Origin: Anaerotruncus massiliensis (ex Togo et al. 2026)
Lineage (GTDB): Bacteria; Bacillota; Clostridia; Oscillospirales; Ruminococcaceae
Length of the DNA: 64,000 nucleotides
NCBI RefSeq assembly: GCF_900199635.1
Contig: NZ_LT962687.1
Location: 1,473,501 to 1,537,500 of the forward strand
Reading direction: 5' to 3'
In this document: piece after piece, positions 45,769 through 53,601 of the stretch
Position numbering within the stretch: the first letter of the stretch is position 1
Layout of the letters: each line of letters opens with the position of its first letter
Program-made: the position numbers and the translations under genes
The notes under the pieces: model-generated
The model's input: the letters and a program-made list of their open reading frames with translations, nothing else
Told to the model about the DNA's origin: nothing
The model's database searches: none

Positions 45769-46521
45769 TTACTTGTCGGCGGGAGCCTCGTCGGTTTCGT
45801 TCTCCTTCGCGGCGGCCTCTTCCGGGGCGACCTCGGTGCTGCCCTGGCGGCCCTCGATGAGGGCGTCGGCCATGGTGGCGCACAGCAGCTTGACGGCGCG
45901 GATCGCGTCATCGTTGCCGGGGATCACGTAATCGATCTCATCGGGATCGCAGTTGGTGTCGACGATCGCGACGATGGGGATGCCCAGCTTGCGCGCCTCG
46001 GCGACGGCGATCTTCTCCTTGCGGGGGTCGACGACGAAGAGGGCGGACGGGAGCTTCTTCATGTCCTTGATGCCGCCGAGGAACTTCTCGAGCTTCTCGA
46101 TCTCAAGGTTGAGCTTGCTGACTTCCTTCTTCGGGAGCAGCTCGAAGGTACCGTCCTCCTGCATCTTGCGCAGCTGCGCGAGGCGGTCGATCCGGCGGCG
46201 GATGGTCTTGAAGTTGGTCAGCATGCCGCCGAGCCATCTGGCGTTGACATAGTAAGCGCCGGCGCGGGTGGCCTCGTCGCGGACGGAATCGCCCGCCTGC
46301 TTCTTGGTGCCGACGAACAGGAGGTTCCCGCCGCCCGCGGCCATGTCGCGGACGAACATGTAGGCCTCGTCCAGCTTTTTGACGGTTTTCTGGAGGTCGA
46401 TGATGTAGATGCCGTTGCGCTCGGTGAAGATGTAACGGGCCATCTTCGGGTTCCATCTCCGGGTCTGGTGGCCGAAGTGGACACCCGCCTCCAACAGTTG
46501 TTTCATTGATACTACGCCCAT
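45769..46521 (-). CDS. rpsB: 30S ribosomal protein S2
   Basis: S2 is recognised by the start [69 protein letters not shown] and [25 protein letters not shown]. 250 residues, full length with an acidic tail. It starts the rpsB-tsf-pyrH-frr cluster. Confidence 0.98.
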   Translation of the reverse strand: MGVVSMKQLLEAGVHFGHQTRRWNPKMARYIFTERNGIYIIDLQKTVKKLDEAYMFVRDMAAGGGNLLFVGTKKQAGDSVRDEATRAGAYYVNARWLGGMLTNFKTIRRRIDRLAQLRKMQEDGTFELLPKKEVSKLNLEIEKLEKFLGGIKDMKKLPSALFVVDPRKEKIAVAEARKLGIPIVAIVDTNCDPDEIDYVIPGNDDAIRAVKLLCATMADALIEGRQGSTEVAPEEAAAKENETDEAPADK

Positions 46522-46644
46522 GATAAATTCCTCTCTTTCGGTTAAATTCCGCCACCACGTTCATCTCATCCCATCATCCCGGACCGGGACACCGATCAGA
46601 TGATCGCGCGGTGTGTGTGTTACCGGCAGTATGCCAGCCGTAAT

Positions 46645-46673
46645 ATATTACCACAAAGAGAGGAAAAATGCAA
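46645..46673 (-). promoter_or_regulatory. Candidate rpsB promoter with a 120-base leader
   Basis: On the minus strand TTGCAT (46668-46673), a 17-base spacer and TAATAT (46645-46650). The roughly 115-base leader (46522-46638) contains a stem with arms CCCGG/CCGGG near 46570 and could hold a ribosomal-protein autoregulatory site, but I cannot match a named motif. Confidence 0.65.
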
Positions 46674-46719
46674 GTATGAATTTCCCGCCGCACCAATATT
46701 TTGCACGGTTTCGGGGCGT

Positions 46720-47019
46720 TTAGTCGTCCTCCAGGATGCGGAACCACTTTCCGCGCCCGCCCGACGTATTTTCCTGCGCCGGAAGGGTGTGGTTGACGAG
46801 GATGGTGTCCTCCCCGATCACCTCGATGTCCTGCCAGCGGATGATGGTGTCCTCCTCCCGGCCAAGCAGCCCGAAAAAGCGCAGCCTGCCGCGGATGACG
46901 ATCGCCGTGACCGCGGCGGCCGCCGTGTCGATCTCCGCGTCCGAGACGTACCCGAGCTTGCTGCCGTTGCGCACGTTGATGACGTATTTGTTCCGAAGGT
47001 CCCCCATCCGGCAAAACAT
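46720..47019 (-). CDS. ymxH: YlmC/YmxH family sporulation-associated PRC-barrel protein
   Basis: A 99-residue protein made of one PRC-barrel-like domain: MGDLRNKYVINVRNGSKLGYVSDAEID, then ITRGRL-like IVIRGRLRFFGLLGREEDTIIRW and EDTILVNH. This matches the small YlmC/YmxH family of spore formers, whose role is unclear. ATG 47019 has an AAGGGGGAAGGG site; an upstream in-frame ATG lacks one. It is a lone gene divergent from the NSS transporter. Confidence 0.85.
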   Translation of the reverse strand: MFCRMGDLRNKYVINVRNGSKLGYVSDAEIDTAAAAVTAIVIRGRLRFFGLLGREEDTIIRWQDIEVIGEDTILVNHTLPAQENTSGGRGKWFRILEDD

Positions 47020-47092
47020 GGCCCTTCCCCCTTGTGCTGATTTGATAAAAGTATATGTGTGCGTTTGGGGAAATAGTTCTTCCGCCAATCAA

Positions 47093-47121
47093 TTGACATT
47101 TGGTTGGAAATCCCTTATGAT
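47093..47121 (+). promoter_or_regulatory. Sigma-A promoter of the NSS transporter
   Basis: Perfect TTGACA (47093-47098), a 17-base spacer and TATGAT (47116-47121), about 80 bases before the GTG start. The gap between ymxH and this gene is otherwise AT-rich and empty. Confidence 0.75.
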
Positions 47122-47200
47122 AAACTTTATGAACAATTTGTAAACCCCGCAAACGGAAATCCCCGGCAGAGCAGGGACCTGCCGGGACGGAGGTGTTTTT

Positions 47201-48586
47201 GTGCAAAGGGAAAAATTTTCTTCGCGGCTCGGCTTCCTGCTGATCTCGGCGGGCTGCGCCATCGGGATCGGCAACGTCTGGCGGTTCCCCTACATCACGG
47301 GACAGTACGGCGGCGCGGCGTTCGTGCTGATCTACCTGTTCTTCCTCGTCATCCTCGGCCTGCCGATCATGGTGATGGAGTTCTCGGTCGGCCGCGCCAG
47401 CCAGAAGAGCGCCGCCCGCTCGTTCGACGTGCTCGAGCCCAAGGGCAGCAAATGGCACCTGTATAAATACGGCGCCATGCTCGGCAACTACATGCTGATG
47501 ATGTTCTATACGACCGTCGGCGGCTGGATGCTTATCTACTTTGTGAAGATGGCGGGCGGCGAGTTCGTCGGCAAGACCCCGGAAGAGGTCGGCGGCATCT
47601 TCAACGGCATGCTCGGCGACCCGCTGCTCATGATGATCTGGATGGTGATCGTCGTCGTGATCGGCTTCAGCGTATGCTCGATGGGGTTGCAGAACGGCGT
47701 GGAAAAGATCACCAAGGCGATGATGAGCTGCCTGCTGCTCATCATGGTCGTGCTCGTCGTGCGCTCGGTCACGCTGCCGGGCGCGGGCGAAGGACTCCGG
47801 TTCTACCTCATGCCCGATTTCGGCAAGATGGCCGACCAGGGCATCACCACCGTCGTCTCCGCCGCCATGGGACAGGCGTTCTTCACCCTCAGCCTCGGCA
47901 TCGGCGCAATGGCCATCTTCGGCAGCTACATCGGCAAGGACCGCTCCCTCACCGGCGAGTCGATCAGCATCACGCTGCTCGACACCTTCGTCGCGCTGAT
48001 GGCGGGCCTGATCATCTTCCCCGCCTGCTCGGCGTTCGGCGTCGACTCGGCGCAGGGCCCCGGCCTCGTCTTCGTCACCCTGCCCAATATCTTCAACGAG
48101 ATGCCCGGCGGACGGGTGTTCGGCGCGCTCTTCTTCGTCTTCATGTCCTTCGCCGCCCTCTCGACCATCATCGCGGTGTTCGAGAACATCGTCTCCTTCG
48201 GCATGGACCTGTGGGGCTGGACCCGCAAAAAGACGGTTGCCGTCAATTTCGTGGCGATCATCCTGCTTTCGATCCCCTGCGTGCTCGGCTACAACCTGTG
48301 GAGCGGCTTTGTCCCGCTCGGCGCGGGTTCCGCGGTGCTCGACCTCGAGGACTTCATCGTCAGCAACAACCTGCTGCCGCTCGGCTCCCTCGTCTACCTG
48401 CTCTTCTGCACCTCCCGGTACGGATGGGGCTGGAAAAACTTCCTCACCGAGGCGGACACCGGAAACGGCGTCAAATTCCCCAAATGGTCGCGGATCTACG
48501 TCTCCTACATCCTGCCGATCATCGTACTGATCCTCTTCGTGCAGGGCTACTGGGACAAGATTTTCAAGGCGCTGTTCATGCGCTGA
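47201..48586 (+). CDS. Sodium-dependent transporter of the NSS (SNF) family
   Basis: A 461-residue membrane protein with 11-12 helices. The first helix has the family hallmark SAGCAIGIGNVWRFPY, followed by GGAAFVLIYLFFLVILGLPIMVMEF, and helix 6/7 blocks (AMGQAFFTLSLGIGAMAIFGSYIGKD) that line the sodium and substrate sites. Bacterial NSS proteins import amino acids such as tryptophan or tyrosine, but the substrate is not readable here. The GTG start has a GGAGG site. It is monocistronic, with its own promoter and terminator. Confidence 0.93.
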   Translation: MQREKFSSRLGFLLISAGCAIGIGNVWRFPYITGQYGGAAFVLIYLFFLVILGLPIMVMEFSVGRASQKSAARSFDVLEPKGSKWHLYKYGAMLGNYMLMMFYTTVGGWMLIYFVKMAGGEFVGKTPEEVGGIFNGMLGDPLLMMIWMVIVVVIGFSVCSMGLQNGVEKITKAMMSCLLLIMVVLVVRSVTLPGAGEGLRFYLMPDFGKMADQGITTVVSAAMGQAFFTLSLGIGAMAIFGSYIGKDRSLTGESISITLLDTFVALMAGLIIFPACSAFGVDSAQGPGLVFVTLPNIFNEMPGGRVFGALFFVFMSFAALSTIIAVFENIVSFGMDLWGWTRKKTVAVNFVAIILLSIPCVLGYNLWSGFVPLGAGSAVLDLEDFIVSNNLLPLGSLVYLLFCTSRYGWGWKNFLTEADTGNGVKFPKWSRIYVSYILPIIVLILFVQGYWDKIFKALFMR

Positions 48587-48597
48587 TCCATGAAAAG

Positions 48598-48632
48598 AAA
48601 AAGGAAGCCGCCCGCGGGCGGCTTCCTTTTTT
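48598..48632. terminator. Bidirectional terminator between the NSS transporter and sigG
   Basis: A nearly perfect palindrome, AAAAGGAAGCCGCCC / GGGCGGCTTCCTTTT, with T-runs on both strands. It follows the transporter stop on the plus strand and touches the sigG stop on the minus strand. Confidence 0.9.
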
Positions 48633-49401
48633 AGATGTGTTTTTTGATCCAGTCGAGCGCGCCCTTTTCCAGCCGGGAGACCTGCGCCTGCGAGATGCCG
48701 ATCTCCTTGGCGACCTCCATCTGGGTCTTGCCGACGAAAAAGCGCAGCGTGAGGATCCTCTTCTCCCGATCGCCGAGGCTCTTCATCGCCTCCTTGATCG
48801 CGATCTCGTCCATCCAGTCGCTCTCGCCGCCCTTGTCCCCCACCTGGTCCATCACGTAGATCGTGTCCCCGCCGTCCGAATAGACCGGCTCGTAGAGGGA
48901 CATCGGCTCGACGATCGCCTCGAGCGCGAGCACGACGTCCTCCTTTTTGGCGCCCATTTCCGCCGCGATCTCGTCGACGGTCGGCTCCTTGGAGTTGCGG
49001 TTGATGAGCGTCTCCTTCGCCTGCATCGCCTTATAGGCGAGATCGCGCAGCGAACGGCTTACCCGCACCGAATTGTTGTCGCGCAGGTGGCGGCGGATTT
49101 CCCCGATGATCATCGGCACCCCGTAGGTAGAAAAGCGCACGTTCTGGTTGGGATCGAAGTTGTCGATCGCCTTGATCAGTCCGATGCATCCCACCTGGAA
49201 GAGGTCGTCCAGATTTTCTCCGCGGTTGGTGAACTTCTGCACGACCGACAGCACCAGCCGCAGGTTGCCGTTGATCATCTCCTGGCGCGCCTGCTGGTCC
49301 CCCTGCCGGATGCGCTTCAACAGCTCAATCTTTTCCTTTTCCTTTAAAACGGTCAGCTTGGCCGTATTGATCCCACAGATTTCCACCTTGTTGTAATACA
49401 C
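48631..49401 (-). CDS. sigG: Forespore-specific sigma factor SigG
   Basis: SigG directs late forespore transcription. The roughly 256-residue sigma-70-family protein has the SigG N-terminus NKVEICGINTAKLTVL (contact region for anti-sigma factors), region 2 (NLRLVLSVVQKFTNRG ... DLFQVGCIGLIKAIDNFD ... FSTYGVPMIIGEIRR), region 3 and region 4 (LTLRFFVGKTQMEVAKEIGISQAQVSRLEK). GTG 49401 gives the normal length with a GAGCGGGG site; longer frames add unrelated residues. It lies downstream of spoIIGA-sigE. Confidence 0.95.
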   Translation of the reverse strand: MYYNKVEICGINTAKLTVLKEKEKIELLKRIRQGDQQARQEMINGNLRLVLSVVQKFTNRGENLDDLFQVGCIGLIKAIDNFDPNQNVRFSTYGVPMIIGEIRRHLRDNNSVRVSRSLRDLAYKAMQAKETLINRNSKEPTVDEIAAEMGAKKEDVVLALEAIVEPMSLYEPVYSDGGDTIYVMDQVGDKGGESDWMDEIAIKEAMKSLGDREKRILTLRFFVGKTQMEVAKEIGISQAQVSRLEKGALDWIKKHI

Positions 49402-49518
49402 GTTTCGCACCCCGCTCACCCGAATCTTTCTAAATTCAGTATGAGCAGGGGAATTTGCAAACATACGCTTTCCAAAAATTGCTTGACCGGCGCGGCAGCA
49501 TTTTCCGGGACGCGCGGG

Positions 49519-49553
49519 AAGGCCCCGGCACGGAGATTCCGTGCCGGGGCCTT
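49519..49553 (-). terminator. Intrinsic terminator after sigE
   Basis: A long GC stem, AAGGCCCCGGCACGGA paired with its complement around a short loop, lies 20 bases after the sigE stop. It separates sigE from sigG, which in this order needs its own forespore promoter. The rest of the 171-base gap holds no gene. Confidence 0.8.
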
Positions 49554-49572
49554 CCTGTAAAGCGGGGTGCCG

Positions 49573-50298
49573 TTACAGGGTCTTTTCCAGCTCTTTCTTG
49601 AGCTTTTTGATGATGCGCTTTTCCAGCCGCGAGATATACGACTGGGAGATGCCGATGATGTCCGCGACCTCCTTCTGGGTCTTCTCCTCGCTGCCGAGCA
49701 GGCCGAACCGCAGCTTCATGATGAGCTGTTCGCGCTCGTCGAGATGGCTGATCGCGCCGAGCAGGAGGTTCTTTTCCGCCTCGTCCTCGATGGGACGGTT
49801 GATGCTGTCCGGATCGGTACCCAGAATATCCGAAAGAAGCAGCTCGTTGCCGTCCCAGTCGATGTTGAGCGGCTCGTCGATCGAGATTTCGTTCCTGTGC
49901 GACTGGTTTTTGCGCAGGTGCATGAGGATCTCGTTTTCGATGCAGCGGGAGGCGTAGGTGGCCAGCTTGATGTTCTTCTGCGGGCAGAAGGTGTTCACCG
50001 CCTTGATCAGCCCGATCGTCCCGATCGAGATGAGGTCCTCCACGCAGATGCCGGTCGACTCGAATTTTTTGGCGATGTAGACGACCAGCCGCAGATTATG
50101 TACCGTCAATGTCTCCTTCGCGCCCTCGTCGTTCTCCTCGAGCTTGCGGAAGACGATCTTTTCCTCCTCCTTGGAGAGCGGAGCGGGCAGCGTCTCCGGG
50201 CCGTTGATGTAGTAGGCCCGCCGCCGCCACAGCCGCCGGAAGATTTCGCGCAGCCGCCCGAACAGCCCGGCCGCCCGCGCCCGTAATGTCGTGATCAA
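49573..50298 (-). CDS. sigE: Mother-cell sigma factor SigE (pro-sigma-E)
   Basis: SigE drives early mother-cell gene expression. The 241-residue protein starts with a basic, amphipathic pro-sequence (residues 1-27) and the conserved cleavage neighbourhood [18 protein letters not shown], which SpoIIGA processes. Region 2 ([52 protein letters not shown]) and region 4 ([33 protein letters not shown]) follow. The TTG start has an AAGGGG site. Encoded directly after its protease. Confidence 0.96.
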   Translation of the reverse strand: MITTLRARAAGLFGRLREIFRRLWRRRAYYINGPETLPAPLSKEEEKIVFRKLEENDEGAKETLTVHNLRLVVYIAKKFESTGICVEDLISIGTIGLIKAVNTFCPQKNIKLATYASRCIENEILMHLRKNQSHRNEISIDEPLNIDWDGNELLLSDILGTDPDSINRPIEDEAEKNLLLGAISHLDEREQLIMKLRFGLLGSEEKTQKEVADIIGISQSYISRLEKRIIKKLKKELEKTL

Positions 50299-50315
50299 AT
50301 AAATACGCCCCTTCC

Positions 50316-51131
50316 CTAATGCGCCCGGTCGATGATCTGCGGGTTGATGAGCGCCTGGTATTCCCCGCTGATCGGTTCGCGGCTCGCCGCTATGTAGACG
50401 TCGGAGGTCCGGATCGTCCTGCCTCCTCCGGTGATCTGGATTTCATCGGGCCGGAACCCCTCGAGCGCCCCCTCCCCCGTCACCGTCCGGCAGGGGATCA
50501 CCCGGAAGCCCGCGTGCTCGGGCGGACGGACCCGTTCCGCCAGCGTCCGGTCGCAGACGATGACCGGCGCGCCGGAAAAAGGCTCCCGCAAATCGCTGCC
50601 GGTATCCGCAAGCCCCTTGCAGGAGACCGCCCTCCCGCCCGCCGTCACGGTGATCTCATAGAGCCGGCGCTCGTCGACCCGGCCCGCGAAGAGCCGCTCG
50701 AAGAGCAGTAGGAGCAGGTAGGCGGCGGTCGTGGAGAGGATGAGCGCCAGCACGGAGATGTCGAAGTAGACCACGCCGTTATAGAAGATCATCCCGGCGG
50801 GCGCGAGCAGGCGGGAGAGCGCCAGCATGAGCCCCGCGAAGAGGAAGCTCACCGCAAAGGTGACAAAAAGGGCCTTTGCGAGCCTCTGCCACGGGCGGAC
50901 GCCGAAGGCGGCCGCCGCCATCGCCAGGGCGAGCAGGATTTTATAGAGGGCCTGGAACCACATCCCGACATAGGGCAGGAAGATGACGAGCGACCCAAGC
51001 GCGCCGACGAGTGCCCCGGCGCACAGCCTCCAGCGGCATGTCACCACGCCAAGCAGCTTGGCAGAGGCGAGCAGGAGCAAGAGATTGACGATATAATTCA
51101 CCACCACCAGCACATCGGCATAAACTGTCAT
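50316..51131 (-). CDS. spoIIGA: Sigma-E processing peptidase SpoIIGA
   Basis: SpoIIGA is the membrane aspartic protease that removes the SigE pro-sequence on a signal from the forespore. The 271-residue product has five membrane helices in its first half and a C-terminal protease domain with the catalytic [15 protein letters not shown] motif. ATG 51131 has a GGGGCGGGGCGG site. It is 17 bases upstream of sigE and behind a spoIIG-like promoter. Confidence 0.95.
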   Translation of the reverse strand: MTVYADVLVVVNYIVNLLLLLASAKLLGVVTCRWRLCAGALVGALGSLVIFLPYVGMWFQALYKILLALAMAAAAFGVRPWQRLAKALFVTFAVSFLFAGLMLALSRLLAPAGMIFYNGVVYFDISVLALILSTTAAYLLLLLFERLFAGRVDERRLYEITVTAGGRAVSCKGLADTGSDLREPFSGAPVIVCDRTLAERVRPPEHAGFRVIPCRTVTGEGALEGFRPDEIQITGGGRTIRTSDVYIAASREPISGEYQALINPQIIDRAH

Positions 51132-51182
51132 AACCGCCCCGCCCCCTCGAAAAGTTCCAAGCTGATATTGTCCAACAGGACT

Positions 51183-51217
51183 ATTATAGAGAGCGGACAA
51201 GTTTTGTTTCTGTCGAA
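51183..51217 (-). promoter_or_regulatory. spoIIG-type promoter with Spo0A box
   Basis: On the minus strand the -10 is a perfect TATAAT (51183-51188) and a -35-like TCGACA (51211-51216) lies 22 bases upstream instead of 17. The plus strand across that -35 reads TGTCGAA (51211-51217), a perfect Spo0A box core. Wide spacing with a Spo0A box over the -35 is the known design of B. subtilis spoIIG. The remaining gap to the Cys-rich gene (51220-51432) holds no other gene I can support. Confidence 0.75.
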
Positions 51218-51432
51218 ATCGCGGGACAAATCATCGGATTTCTCCAAAGCCCCGCGCGGGCTAACACGATGGGCCCCTCCCGCATACAATGAGAGAGAAC
51301 AGCAACTGTATCGGAGCGTCCGGCGGGGCTCCCTGCCCGCCCTTTCCTGCCGCACGGGACCGCGCGCGGCGTTCTTATCCCTGTGAGCTGTGCTTTTGAT
51401 ACATTTATTCTGAGAAAAAGGTGTGATCGTTA

Positions 51433-51732
51433 ATGGCTTGTTGTTGTAACAACAGGAACCGCTGCAACTGCGGCTGCAACTGCTGCCGGAAAAAGATGGA
51501 CGAATGCCGCATCCAGCCCGTCAGCGGATGCCGTCCCAACAGCGACTGCTGCTGGTATCCGGTTGATGTCACGTCCGACAACGGACGCCAGATGAGGCTT
51601 TGCTGCGACCAGAGCGGCTGCTGCGGGATGTTCCCCGAGGACTGCCGGAATACCTTCTGGCCCGACTTCGCCCATCCGCGGTGGCTCTGCTGCAAGGACC
51701 TCTACTGCGCGAGGAGAAAGTGCGGCTGCTGA
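51433..51732 (+). CDS. Unrecognised extremely Cys-rich small protein
   Basis: The 99-residue product has 22 Cys, several as CC or CCC and in CxC runs (MACCCNNRNRCNCGCNCCR at the N-terminus; LCC, GCCG, CC and CGC later). There is no signal peptide or membrane segment. It also has aromatic blocks (DCCWYPVDVTSDNG, NTFWPDFAHPRWL). A GAAAAAGGTG ribosome site precedes the ATG by nine bases and a strong terminator follows, so it is a real transcription unit. Metal binding or a cross-linked spore-coat-like role is plausible, given the neighbouring spoIIGA. A -10-like ATACATT at 51393-51399 recalls sigma-E sites, but no matching -35 is clear. Confidence 0.75.
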   Translation: MACCCNNRNRCNCGCNCCRKKMDECRIQPVSGCRPNSDCCWYPVDVTSDNGRQMRLCCDQSGCCGMFPEDCRNTFWPDFAHPRWLCCKDLYCARRKCGC

Positions 51733-51776
51733 CCTCCCGGTCTCGGGACCGCGCCGCCCGTGCAGAACATAAAAAA

Positions 51777-51806
51777 GGTGCGCAGCAACCGCTGCGCACC
51801 TTTTTT
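51777..51806. terminator. Bidirectional terminator of the Cys-rich gene and the ABC operon
   Basis: Stem GGTGCGCAGC / GCTGCGCACC with a four-base loop and T-runs on both strands. It is 44 bases after the Cys-rich gene and 30 bases after the last ABC transporter gene on the other strand. Confidence 0.9.
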
Positions 51807-51835
51807 ATCGCTTTACAACCATACGGCCGCCCCGA

Positions 51836-52573
51836 CTACTGATAACAGTCCGGGTCGGGCGCCGGCACCGCCTCGAGCAGCGCCCGTGTATAGGGGTGGC
51901 GCGGACGCCCGCAGACCTCCGCGGTCTCCCCCAGCTCGACGAGCTTTCCCGCCCTCATGACGCCGATGCGCCCGCAGACCCGCCGCACCGCGGCAAGGTC
52001 GTGGGAGATCAGCAGGACGGACATGCCCCGCTCCCGCCGCAGGCGCAGGAAGAGGTTCAAAATCTGCGCGCGCACCGACATGTCGAGCGAGGCGGCGGGT
52101 TCGTCGGCGAGCAGGAGATCGGGGTCGGGCGCGAGCGCCCGCGCCACCGCGATCCGCTGCTGCTGCCCGCCCGAAAGGCCGCCCGGAAAGCAGCCGGCGA
52201 GCTCTTCACCGAGGCCGACCAGTCCGAGCAGTTCGCGCGCCCTTTCCCTGCGTTCGGCGCGCCCGCCCCGGCGCAGGATGTCGAGCGGCTCGCAGATCAG
52301 CTCCTCGGCCGTCATGCGCGGATTGAGGGAGCCGGACGCGTCCTGGAAGATCATCTGGAAGCTCCCCGCGAGGCGGATTTCGCCGCCCTCCGGACGGCAG
52401 AGCCCGGCGACGCAGCGGGCGACGGTCGATTTGCCCGAGCCGCTCTCCCCGACGAGCCCGAAAAGCTCCCCGCGCCCGATCGAAAAGGACACGCCGTCGA
52501 CCGCGCGGATCTCCGCGCCGCCCGACAAAAAGCGTTTTTGCAGCCCGCATACCGAAAGCAGCGGCTCATCCAC
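51836..52573 (-). CDS. ABC transporter ATP-binding protein, NikE/OppF-type
   Basis: One of two ATPases of the five-gene transporter. The 245-residue protein has Walker A GESGSGKSTVARC, the ABC signature LSGGQQQRIAVARAL and Walker B LLLADEPAASLD, then the H-loop (LLISHDLAAVRR). It is short and lacks the C-terminal oligopeptide extension common in OppF, as in NikE. GTG start, overlapping the preceding ATPase gene by eight bases. Confidence 0.88.
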   Translation of the reverse strand: MDEPLLSVCGLQKRFLSGGAEIRAVDGVSFSIGRGELFGLVGESGSGKSTVARCVAGLCRPEGGEIRLAGSFQMIFQDASGSLNPRMTAEELICEPLDILRRGGRAERRERARELLGLVGLGEELAGCFPGGLSGGQQQRIAVARALAPDPDLLLADEPAASLDMSVRAQILNLFLRLRRERGMSVLLISHDLAAVRRVCGRIGVMRAGKLVELGETAEVCGRPRHPYTRALLEAVPAPDPDCYQ

Positions 52574-53588
52574 CGGCGCTCACCCGCCTTTCCCCAATCC
52601 CGGCGGGCGGGTCGACGCGCGGCGCGTCGGGATGCAGCAGCCAGGTCGCGGCATAGTGGGTATCGGAAACGCGGAAGAGGGGCGGCTCCTCCCGCCAGTC
52701 GACACCCAGCGCCCAGGGATTCCGCGGGGCAAACGCGTCGCCTGCGGGTGGATGGAGCAGGTCGGGAGGCGCGCCTGGAATGCTGAAGAGCTCCCCCGTT
52801 CCCTCCGGGGAGGGAACGGACGCGAGCAGCCCCCAGGTGTAGGGATGGCGCGGGTCGTGGTAGATTTCCTCCGCGGTGCCGATCTCGACGAGCCTGCCCG
52901 CGTACATGACGGCGACGCGCCCGGCGATCCGGGCCGCCGCGCCGAGGTCGTGGGTGATAAAGAGGATCGCCGTGCCCGTCTGGTGCTGGATGTCCCGCAG
53001 CAGGCCGAGCATCTGCGCCTGCACGGTCGCGTCGAGCGCGGTGGTCGGCTCGTCGGCGACAAGCAGCTTCGGGCCGCAGGCAAGCGCCGACGCGAGCACG
53101 CAGCGCTGGAGCATCCCGCCGGAAAACTGGTGCGGATAGTCGCCGTACCGCCGCGCGGGTTCGGGGATGCCGGTCAGGGCCATCAGCTCGAGCGCGCGCG
53201 CCTTCGCCCCGGCACGGGAGATCCCTCCGTGCGCGCGGGCGGCGCGGGCGATCTGGCTTCCCACCGGCAGGGAGGGGTTCAGCGCGGACATCGGGTTTTG
53301 CAGCACGAGCGCGATCTCCTTCCCGCGGATCCCCTCGAGCTCCCGCTCGCCCATCGCGGCGAGGTCCCGCCCCGCGTAGAGGATGCTCCCGCCCGCGACC
53401 CGCCCCCGGTGGGGCAGCAGGCCGAGCAGGCTCTTGCAGAGCACCGACTTGCCGCAGCCGCTCTCCCCAACGACCGCGAGCGTCTCCCCCGCGCAAATGG
53501 AGAAGGAGACGCCGCGCACCGCCCGGATGACGCCGCGCGGGGAGTCAAACGCGATCTTCAGATCCCGCACCTCAAGCAGCGCGTCCAT
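52566..53588 (-). CDS. ABC transporter ATP-binding protein, NikD/DppD-type
   Basis: The second ATPase, about 340 residues. Walker A GESGCGKSVLCKSL, signature FSGGMLQRCVLASAL, Walker B LLVADEPTTALD, and the H-loop FITHDLGAA are present, followed by the C-terminal oligo/dipeptide-type tail ending in EEPPLFRVSDTHYAATWLLHP. The start at 53588 has GGGGG seven bases upstream; ATG 53594 is too close to that site. It lies 13 bases after the solute-binding protein gene. Confidence 0.88.
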   Translation of the reverse strand: MDALLEVRDLKIAFDSPRGVIRAVRGVSFSICAGETLAVVGESGCGKSVLCKSLLGLLPHRGRVAGGSILYAGRDLAAMGERELEGIRGKEIALVLQNPMSALNPSLPVGSQIARAARAHGGISRAGAKARALELMALTGIPEPARRYGDYPHQFSGGMLQRCVLASALACGPKLLVADEPTTALDATVQAQMLGLLRDIQHQTGTAILFITHDLGAAARIAGRVAVMYAGRLVEIGTAEEIYHDPRHPYTWGLLASVPSPEGTGELFSIPGAPPDLLHPPAGDAFAPRNPWALGVDWREEPPLFRVSDTHYAATWLLHPDAPRVDPPAGIGERRVSAGG

Positions 53589-53601
53589 GGTCATTCCCCC
53601 T

